DNA from: an archaeon | GTDB lineage: Archaea > Thermoproteota > Nitrososphaeria > Nitrososphaerales > JACAEJ01 | NCBI GenBank assembly: GCA_024256265.1 | Contig: JACGUK010000018.1 | Span: 1-37,892, forward strand | Direction of reading: 5' to 3' | Length of the DNA: 37,892 bases | In this document: positions 32,236 through 37,892 of the stretch, piece after piece | How the letters are laid out: the number at the start of each line of letters is the position of its first letter | Position numbering within the stretch: position 1 is the stretch's first letter | Program-made: the position numbers and the translations under genes | Notes under the pieces: generated by a model | The model's database searches: none | The model's input: the letters and a program-made list of their open reading frames with translations, nothing else | What the model was told of the DNA's origin: nothing

Positions 32236-34521
32236 TTAAATTTCATACTTCAAGTAAGGATCGACCCATTGTGACCAGAATTGAATAGGATTCTTCACAG
32301 GTACAGGATTTTCTTTAAATTCATTGACAGGATAAGGGTTCTTCCCAAGAGGAAGACTGAAGAGCTCATGATTATAAAATATTGTACTTTCACTCATCTG
32401 ATGGTCTAAATTGCTTATCAAAATGCCTTTTATCACATCATATCTCCCAATCCTTTCTAGAAGATTGATTAAATATGGTGTATCTCTAGGCCATATAACA
32501 GCTCCATGATACTGCTCGTCATCAAAGTATATTCTTTCTTCACTATCTTTTACTATTATTCCAAAAGGGTATAATTCACCATAATATTTCTTGAGCCATT
32601 TTATCCTCCTATGTACCAATAACCTTTTTTGTATTACTTGCCACATAGACTCAAGTTTATCTTTAGGCATTAAATCTTGAAGAATAGATGCTGAGACTAT
32701 AGAGGGCGATCCTAAGGTCTCATCTTTTTTTGATAGATCATAAGATAAAACATCATAAAAATACCCTTCTTTACTGTTCCAGAATGTTGGCAAGTAATTT
32801 ATTCTTGCCATTGATAGAGTATTCTTGATGGATTCGAGAAGCTCTGAATCCATGATGCTTTTTTCTATATTATTCATTATAATAACTGCCTCTAATGCCT
32901 TTATCCAAAGGGCGTTTATTTCAGGCAAGTAGAATCTCGGCATGTTGAAGATTCTTTTAGCTTCCTCTGGGTCTTTAGAATTCTCAATTTCTTCGATTTG
33001 CCATTCTTTTGGTACTCTTGTTGGTAAATCATTGACCTTTAAACCTTTATGTACTATCATTCTTCTCGAATCTGTCCAAGAGTGCCATGGCACACATGCT
33101 AGTAACCCTAAATCTAAAATGATTGGAGGCCCATTTATGGCATTAAAAGAAGCCTTTTGGTATATTTGAAAAGTTCTTGCAAACAATCTCAGTATTGTTC
33201 TGAGCAAGTCCTTTTCTCCTGTCAATTTTATGTATTCCCAAGATACGATGAAGAATAGTAATGTCGGATCTATAGCAAAGTAGTATTTTTCTAATGGTAA
33301 TAAACGATCGTTCCTAACTTTATAATCAGAAGCAAACATAGGGAGATAGTTATGAACTCTTCCAGTATTGTCATCGAAGAACTCTATTCCTAATAAGATA
33401 GAATCTCTCACAATTTCTAACCTTTTGTCCAAGATTTTTAATAATTTCAGATTTTGATGTAGATTAGTGTAAATGTCACGCATCCAAGGAGACCTGAACC
33501 ACCATCCTCCAGCCTCTAGTACTTTTAACTCCCTCCTTTTAGGAAGGACGATCCTCATCCCGAATCTTGTGAAAGCATCTATTCTTGAAAGGATTGAGTT
33601 ATAAACTTGAAGATCAGCCTTTCCTTTTTTGATTTCACTCTTTAAAAATGATAACTTATTGGATTCAAGCTCTAACTTATCCTTCAATTCTTGTATATGA
33701 TTTATCCTTAAAGAATAATCTCTCATCATAGGTACAGCGTAGAATTTAATTTTCATACTATCCTTGGAAAATTTAACATGAAATAAGGCTGGAACAAGAA
33801 GTCCTCTACTCTGACCACGAAAGATTATACCTTGAGGAGATTGAGTCCTAAAACCATCTCCAAGCTTATAAAACCAATCTAGGTAAGCCTTTCCCTCCTC
33901 GATCTGAACATTCTTGTGAGGAGTGAAAATAGTGAGTAAGCGTTCATCCTTCTCAGCACGAATCATTGGATAATTGTTTTCATTCTTCATGATCCTTATG
34001 GTGTGCTTTTCTGGTTCGCTTTCAGAGTATATGTGACGAATATCAACAAAAGGCGCTACCATAAATTCAAGATCCTTTTTAGGAGAATCTATCTCGAAGT
34101 CAAGGTTTAGGCATGCATGCTCATCTTCACTGAGCCAGTATGAAGCCTTTAACAAACCTTGATGTTCATCTTTATCCTTTATATCATATAGATAGTTCAG
34201 AAGCCATGTGGATGCAGATACCTTTTTAGGATGAAGTTTTAGTGTAAATCCTTCCTTAACAATCCCAAATGCAAAGCAATCGAGAAACTTCCAATTCTCT
34301 CCCTCTGTCAAAGCCGATAGACCTTCATATGGATAATCTCTGTTAGGCGCTGTTAGATGTAATTGTTTATTTTGAAGGGATAGATGAATAGGCACTGAAT
34401 ACACCGAAAGACCAAACTCTGCTAAGCTATTGCGCAAAATAAAACGATTCGTTCTTGCAAAGCCCCAATCTGGATTCTCAATAGGATCGTAATCGAATGT
34501 GAGGTCGTATGATAATGTCAA
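32236..34521 (-). CDS. Amylo-alpha-1,6-glucosidase-like debranching enzyme
   Basis: A 761-residue glycoside hydrolase of the glycogen-debranching type. The first half is beta-rich (NPDWGFARTNRFILRNSLAE; APNRDYPYEGL), as in the N-terminal domain of archaeal debranching enzymes, followed by a coiled-coil stretch (about residues 265-305), and then an (alpha/alpha)6 barrel with GGWWFRSPWMRDIY, where glucoamylase-like families have W-x-R-D. Later segments are IDPTLLFFIVSWEYIKLTG and WPRDTPYLINLLERIG. It would release glucose or short glucans from glycogen branches; the exact bond is unproven. TTG at 34521 is the start. It is divergent from gapN. Confidence 0.82.
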   Translation of the reverse strand: MTLSYDLTFDYDPIENPDWGFARTNRFILRNSLAEFGLSVYSVPIHLSLQNKQLHLTAPNRDYPYEGLSALTEGENWKFLDCFAFGIVKEGFTLKLHPKKVSASTWLLNYLYDIKDKDEHQGLLKASYWLSEDEHACLNLDFEIDSPKKDLEFMVAPFVDIRHIYSESEPEKHTIRIMKNENNYPMIRAEKDERLLTIFTPHKNVQIEEGKAYLDWFYKLGDGFRTQSPQGIIFRGQSRGLLVPALFHVKFSKDSMKIKFYAVPMMRDYSLRINHIQELKDKLELESNKLSFLKSEIKKGKADLQVYNSILSRIDAFTRFGMRIVLPKRRELKVLEAGGWWFRSPWMRDIYTNLHQNLKLLKILDKRLEIVRDSILLGIEFFDDNTGRVHNYLPMFASDYKVRNDRLLPLEKYYFAIDPTLLFFIVSWEYIKLTGEKDLLRTILRLFARTFQIYQKASFNAINGPPIILDLGLLACVPWHSWTDSRRMIVHKGLKVNDLPTRVPKEWQIEEIENSKDPEEAKRIFNMPRFYLPEINALWIKALEAVIIMNNIEKSIMDSELLESIKNTLSMARINYLPTFWNSKEGYFYDVLSYDLSKKDETLGSPSIVSASILQDLMPKDKLESMWQVIQKRLLVHRRIKWLKKYYGELYPFGIIVKDSEERIYFDDEQYHGAVIWPRDTPYLINLLERIGRYDVIKGILISNLDHQMSESTIFYNHELFSLPLGKNPYPVNEFKENPVPVKNPIQFWSQWVDPYLKYEI

Positions 34522-34550
34522 CGGATTGATTTTGTAATTAATGTGTATTT

Positions 34551-34578
34551 ATCTTTATATCGTGCAAATTTTTATATT
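34551..34578. promoter_or_regulatory. Divergent promoter region of gapN and the debranching gene
   Basis: TTTTTATATTGG (34569-34579) is the TATA box facing gapN, 33-40 bases before its ATG. On the other strand GATATAAAGATAAA (about 34548-34561) faces the debranching gene. The 89-base gap therefore links glycolytic gapN to glucan breakdown. Confidence 0.45.
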
Positions 34579-34610
34579 GGGTTAATCACTAATCATACAA
34601 GTGGTTATTT

Positions 34611-36146
34611 ATGCATGAAAAGCCTATGCTTAAACTTGTTGACTTCTTCGAGCCTATTTACACTAAAGGGCCTGATGGAATACCATTCTTTAAGATGTTC
34701 ATAAACGGCAAATGGTTTGCCTCTACTTCAAATAAGGTAATAGATGTAGATACACCTATAGACGGTAGCATCATAGCAAGGATATCAAATGCTAGTAAGG
34801 AAGATGTTGATAAAGCGATTGATGTTGCTTATGAAAGTAGACAGAAGATAAGAGATATACCAGGCATAGAGCGTATAGAGATTTTTGAGAAGGCTAGCCA
34901 GCTTCTTACAAAACATAAGGATGATTTTGTAAGAACTTTGATGCTAGAGGCTGGAAAGCCCAAGAGAGATGCTGAAGGCGAATTAAGAGCCACAGTAGAT
35001 AGGCTTAAGCTAACTATGGAAGAAGCTAGAAAGATATTTGGTGAATATATTCCAGGAGACTGGTCTGATGATACAACAGGGAAGATAGCTTTAGTTATTC
35101 GTGAGCCTATAGGAGTCGTGATTGCCATATCTCCTTTTAACTACCCTCTATATATAGCATCAGCGAAGATAATTCCTGCCCTTCTAGCAGGCAACACAGT
35201 AGTGTCAAAACAATCGAGCGAGAATCCATTATCTTTACTCCTATTTGCAAGAGTATTAGAGGAGGCTGGAATACCATCTGGAACTTTAAACATGGTTACT
35301 GGGAGTGGTGAAATAGGAGACTATCTTGTACCAAATGAAAAAGTTGCTATGATAAACTTCACCGGTAGCACAGAGGTTGGCAAACAAATTGCTAAGATGG
35401 CAAGTCTTAAGAAATTACATCTTGAGCTTGGAGGCAAAGGTATGGCTATGGTCCTTGATGATGCTGATCTGGAACTTGCAGCAAAGAAGTGTGTGGAAGG
35501 TTCCTTAAAGAACGCTGGACAAAGGTGTGATGCTATAAGCGCAGTTTTGGTAGTTGAAAGAATAGCTGATGAGTTTGTAAAGAAAGTGATGGATGAAGCA
35601 ATCAATTGGAAGCATGGAGACCCTAGAGACCCTTCTGTAAAAGTTGGACCAGTTATAAACCTTAGAGCAGCTCAAAGAATTCAAGGATTGGTCGATGATG
35701 CAAAAGCAAAGGGAGCGAAGTTACTTATAGGTGGAAGCCATAAAGATTGCTACTTTGAGCCTACAGTACTATACGATGTACCATTAAATGCTAGGATTGC
35801 ATGGGAAGAGACCTTTGGGCCAGTGATTACCATAATAAAGATAAAGAATGAGGATGAAGCGATAGAGACAGGAAAGAAGTCAAGGTATGGTTTGGATTCG
35901 TGTATCTTCACAAACGATTTCTACAAGATGTGGAAGATAGCGAAGAGGCTTGAGACAGGAGAGGTCACAATTAATGACCTTCCTAGGCATGGTGTTGGTT
36001 ATTTTCCCTTCGGTGGATCGAAGGAATCTGGAATAGGTCGAGAGGGAATAGGTTACAGCGTAGATGAGACGACTCATCTTAAGACCATAGTTTTTAATCT
36101 GGAACCTGCCAAGCTAGGTAAGGTCAGAAGAGTTTATAGTGCTTGA
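34611..36146 (+). CDS. gapN: Non-phosphorylating glyceraldehyde-3-phosphate dehydrogenase (GAPN type)
   Basis: Oxidises glyceraldehyde-3-phosphate directly to 3-phosphoglycerate with NAD(P), bypassing the ATP-forming step, as in Thermoproteus and Sulfolobus. The 511-residue aldehyde dehydrogenase has SPFNYPLYIASAKIIPALLA, FTGSTEVGKQIA, the general base Glu272 in HLELGGKG and the nucleophile Cys306 in NAGQRCDAI; the GQRCDA form is typical of archaeal GAPN, whereas most other aldehyde dehydrogenases have GQ-x-C-T/C. EETFGPVITI and FPFGGSKESGIGREG close the protein. The ATG at 34611 gives the full N-terminus. A terminator-like hairpin follows. The enzyme completes the glycolytic set with PGI/PMI. 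Confidence 0.93.
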   Translation: MHEKPMLKLVDFFEPIYTKGPDGIPFFKMFINGKWFASTSNKVIDVDTPIDGSIIARISNASKEDVDKAIDVAYESRQKIRDIPGIERIEIFEKASQLLTKHKDDFVRTLMLEAGKPKRDAEGELRATVDRLKLTMEEARKIFGEYIPGDWSDDTTGKIALVIREPIGVVIAISPFNYPLYIASAKIIPALLAGNTVVSKQSSENPLSLLLFARVLEEAGIPSGTLNMVTGSGEIGDYLVPNEKVAMINFTGSTEVGKQIAKMASLKKLHLELGGKGMAMVLDDADLELAAKKCVEGSLKNAGQRCDAISAVLVVERIADEFVKKVMDEAINWKHGDPRDPSVKVGPVINLRAAQRIQGLVDDAKAKGAKLLIGGSHKDCYFEPTVLYDVPLNARIAWEETFGPVITIIKIKNEDEAIETGKKSRYGLDSCIFTNDFYKMWKIAKRLETGEVTINDLPRHGVGYFPFGGSKESGIGREGIGYSVDETTHLKTIVFNLEPAKLGKVRRVYSA

Positions 36147-36162
36147 TTTACTTAGAAACCAA

Positions 36163-36210
36163 AAGAGGCGTCCGCTTCCGCCTACGCTTCTTGACCTATT
36201 GTACTTTTTT
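36163..36210 (+). terminator. Hairpin plus T-run after gapN
   Basis: An 8-base stem (AAGAGGCG at 36163-36170 with CGCTTCTT at 36185-36192, one G-T pair) is followed by TACTTTTTT (36203-36210). An alternative shorter stem, AGGCG/CGCCT, can form inside. In archaea the T-run is the main signal; the hairpin may be incidental. Confidence 0.4.
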
Positions 36211-36283
36211 GAAAATTGAGACTAGTCTTGATAACGTATTTACTAAGCAAATATAAATTACGTCATTAACTCAAAGTTAGAAA

Positions 36284-36319
36284 CATTTAAATCCATTTTT
36301 TATCTCTCGTTAAGATAAA
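36284..36319 (+). promoter_or_regulatory. TATA box and inverted-repeat operator of the ArsR gene
   Basis: CATTTAAATCC (36284-36294) is the TATA box. A perfect 7-base inverted repeat, TTTATCT (36299-36305) and AGATAAA (36313-36319) with a 7-base spacer, lies between it and the ATG at 36323, across the expected transcription start. This is where an archaeal repressor would block RNA polymerase, so autoregulation is likely. Confidence 0.5.
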
Positions 36320-36322
36320 GAC

Positions 36323-37033
36323 ATGCCATCAAAGGATGTAGATTTACTTTTAGACATTTTAGGCAATGAAACCCGTAGGAGAATATTAAAGCTCATCGCT
36401 GAAGAGCCTCGTTACCTTTTGCAAATGGCTAGAGAGTTGGAGGTTAGTCAGCAAGCTATCCTAAAGCATCTTGATTTACTACAACATCATGGTCTGATCT
36501 CAATGTTTTCGGCTGAGAGTGAATTTGCAGCACCAAAAAGGAAGTATTATGAGCTGGCGAGATCACTTTACCTAAGAGTTGGGATAAAGCGGAATATAGT
36601 TAGATTTTCTATCGATAAAGTCCCTTACAAGAAAAGAGAATTGAAGACAGAGACAAGTAACCTCAAAGACCTTGAGGATAAGGTAAGATTATTTGAGAAG
36701 CTAAGCAAACCGGATGAAGCTCTTAAGATTTCCGAAGAAATTCTGAGAGAGATAGATGCAAAGTTTGAGGAATTGGGGAACATGGAAGCCTATTTGATGC
36801 GTTTGAAGCAAAGAGTATCGGAAAAGGCTAAGAGGACGATAAGAATTGTTGCAAGTATTCCAATAGAGCGAAAGATTCTTTATTCAATTCTGGAATCTGG
36901 TAAAGCCCTTGATATAGATGCCCTCTCAGAAGAGCTTAACATAAGTAAAAAAGATTTAGAGATGGTTCTTAAAGCCCTAAAGCAAAAGGGCTTGATAGAG
37001 TTGGACGATCTACCTCTTGATATAAGGAAATGA
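36323..37033 (+). CDS. ArsR-type winged-helix transcription regulator
   Basis: A 236-residue DNA-binding protein. Residues 5-75 form an ArsR winged helix: LLLDILGNETRRRILKLIAE, the recognition part LEVSQQAILKHLDLLQHHGL and the wing. A middle coiled-coil segment (about 115-170, rich in glutamate and lysine) would mediate dimer contacts, and the C-terminus (about 180-230) looks like a second winged helix (DIDALSEELNISKKDLEMVL). No metal-binding cysteines are visible, so it is not a classical arsenic or metal sensor. It has a leaderless-type start and an inverted repeat at its promoter. The neighbouring gapN makes sugar metabolism a possible target, which is an inference. Confidence 0.88.
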   Translation: MPSKDVDLLLDILGNETRRRILKLIAEEPRYLLQMARELEVSQQAILKHLDLLQHHGLISMFSAESEFAAPKRKYYELARSLYLRVGIKRNIVRFSIDKVPYKKRELKTETSNLKDLEDKVRLFEKLSKPDEALKISEEILREIDAKFEELGNMEAYLMRLKQRVSEKAKRTIRIVASIPIERKILYSILESGKALDIDALSEELNISKKDLEMVLKALKQKGLIELDDLPLDIRK

Positions 37034-37094
37034 ATTAAGTTCTAAAGCATTGCTAATGAGAATGTAAATAAACATCAGATTTTAAAAATGCATT

Positions 37095-37892
37095 ATGAAA
37101 AGATTAAGGCTAGGTTTCGTGCAGACAAACCCTGTATTCGGTGAGAAGGAGAAGAATGTTGAAGAGGCAGTAAACCTATCTAGAAGGGCAGGGGGAGATT
37201 TGATAGTCTTCCCTGAGCTCTTCAATACAGGATACGCTTTTACCAGCAAGAAGGAAGCCTATGATTTGGCTGAAGAAATCCCAAATGGATACACTACCAT
37301 GATGTTAATAGAACATTCAAAAGAATCTAATAAGACTATAGTGGCAGGATTGGCAGAAAGATTTGGCGATAAGGTATTCAATTCTTCTGTTATAGTGTCC
37401 AATGGACGCTTCATAGGAGTTTATAGGAAAATTCATCTATTTTATAAAGAGAAGTTTTGGTTCTCAATAGGTGATACAGGCTTCAAAGTCTTTGATCTAG
37501 GATCTTTCAAGATAGGAGTAATGATATGTTTTGATTGGTTCTTCCCAGAATCGGCAAGAATCCTTGCTTTAGAAGGGGCTGATGTTATAGCTCATCCCTC
37601 AAACTTAGTTCTTCCAGGATTATGCCAGAAGGCTATGTTAACAAGGTCTCTTGAAAACAAAGTATTCATCATTACTGCCAATCGTATAGGCACAGAAGTT
37701 AGAGATGGAGAGAGGTTCCATTACACGGGAAGAAGCCAGATCACAAGCCCATCTATGAAAATTTTAGCATCAGCAAAAGAGGATGAGATAACAGCAAAAG
37801 TTGTCGATGTTGATATTTCTGAGGCTCGTAATAAGAACATAACAAAATTCAACCATGCAATTCAAGATAGGAGAGTAGAATTTTATAGAAAG
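37095..37892 (+). CDS. Carbon-nitrogen hydrolase (nitrilase superfamily), 3' end outside the window
   Basis: The frame is open to the last base (266 codons visible, close to the family's 260-275). The catalytic triad is present: Glu41 in FPELFNTGY, Lys112 in YRKIHLFYKEKF and Cys145 in MICFDWFFPE. The start KRLRLGFVQTNPVFGEKEKN and the later TRSLENKVFIITANR segment are typical. Such enzymes hydrolyse amides such as N-carbamoyl compounds, omega-amides or deaminated glutathione; the substrate cannot be told. ATG 37095 is the only good start, with a TATA-like GATTTTAAAAAT close upstream. It follows the ArsR gene after 61 bases and might be controlled by it. Confidence 0.9.
   Translation, partial: MKRLRLGFVQTNPVFGEKEKNVEEAVNLSRRAGGDLIVFPELFNTGYAFTSKKEAYDLAEEIPNGYTTMMLIEHSKESNKTIVAGLAERFGDKVFNSSVIVSNGRFIGVYRKIHLFYKEKFWFSIGDTGFKVFDLGSFKIGVMICFDWFFPESARILALEGADVIAHPSNLVLPGLCQKAMLTRSLENKVFIITANRIGTEVRDGERFHYTGRSQITSPSMKILASAKEDEITAKVVDVDISEARNKNITKFNHAIQDRRVEFYRK

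Noticed and set aside
1..37892. CRISPR arrays, insertion sequences, prophage or rRNA/tRNA genes
   Set aside because: No regularly spaced repeats, transposase motifs, terminal inverted repeats or conserved RNA gene segments were found on reading both strands.

Overview
The window looks like a piece of the main chromosome of an AT-rich archaeon. Evidence: TATA-box promoters with little or no 5' leader, frequent TTG and GTG starts, archaeal versions of GatCAB and AspRS, archaeal glycolytic enzymes (GAPN, PGI/PMI) and cofactor pathways for tetrahydromethanopterin (H4MPT), methanofuran and coenzyme F420. This suggests an organism with an archaeal C1 pathway (Wood-Ljungdahl or methanogenesis-derived), probably a TACK-type lineage. 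The phylum cannot be fixed from sequence reading alone. I saw no rRNA, tRNA, CRISPR array, insertion sequence or prophage. LAYOUT. (1) 1-9.3 kb, C1 cofactors: a partial CofE-like ligase, mfnB (methanofuran), a cation/proton antiporter, mptD and mptA (pterin), mtd (F420-dependent methylene-H4MPT dehydrogenase), a dihydropteroate-synthase-like protein, a DUF447 flavin-type protein, a GlmU-like sugar nucleotidyltransferase/acyltransferase and a small metallophosphoesterase. (2) 9.4-15.7 kb, membrane and energy: a second CPA2 antiporter, PGI/PMI, then a minus-strand run of two unknown small membrane proteins, tatC, tatA and ctaB (heme O synthase), and a split or damaged GDT1/UPF0016 transporter. 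(3) 15.7-18.7 kb: a DUF1998-type DEAD/DEAH helicase preceded by a small LAGLIDADG-like protein. (4) 18.8-25.6 kb, Asx metabolism: an asparagine-synthase-like PP-loop protein without a glutaminase domain, gatC-gatA-gatB and an AspRS that looks non-discriminating, with a GT4 glycosyltransferase in between. (5) 25.7-28.8 kb, coenzyme F420: a free-standing nitroreductase followed almost without gaps by cofD and cofC, with cofE convergent. (6) 28.9-37.9 kb: a DUF362 protein, malate dehydrogenase, a glycogen-synthase-like GT and a debranching-type glycosidase, then gapN, an ArsR-type regulator with an inverted repeat at its start site, and a nitrilase-family amidohydrolase cut by the window end. HOW THE PARTS FIT. 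Region 1 makes pieces of H4MPT and methanofuran, region 5 makes F420, and Mtd uses both H4MPT and F420. Regions 2 and 6 hold an archaeal glycolysis/glycogen branch. The Tat and heme O genes imply exported folded redox proteins and a heme-containing respiratory component. The most interesting points are the nitroreductase fused by synteny to F420 synthesis, the two unknown membrane proteins beside Tat and heme O synthase, the split GDT1 gene, the LAGLIDADG-like partner of the helicase, and the candidate ArsR operator. Every stretch over 300 bases contains a gene; the longest gap without a confident gene is 14891-15154.
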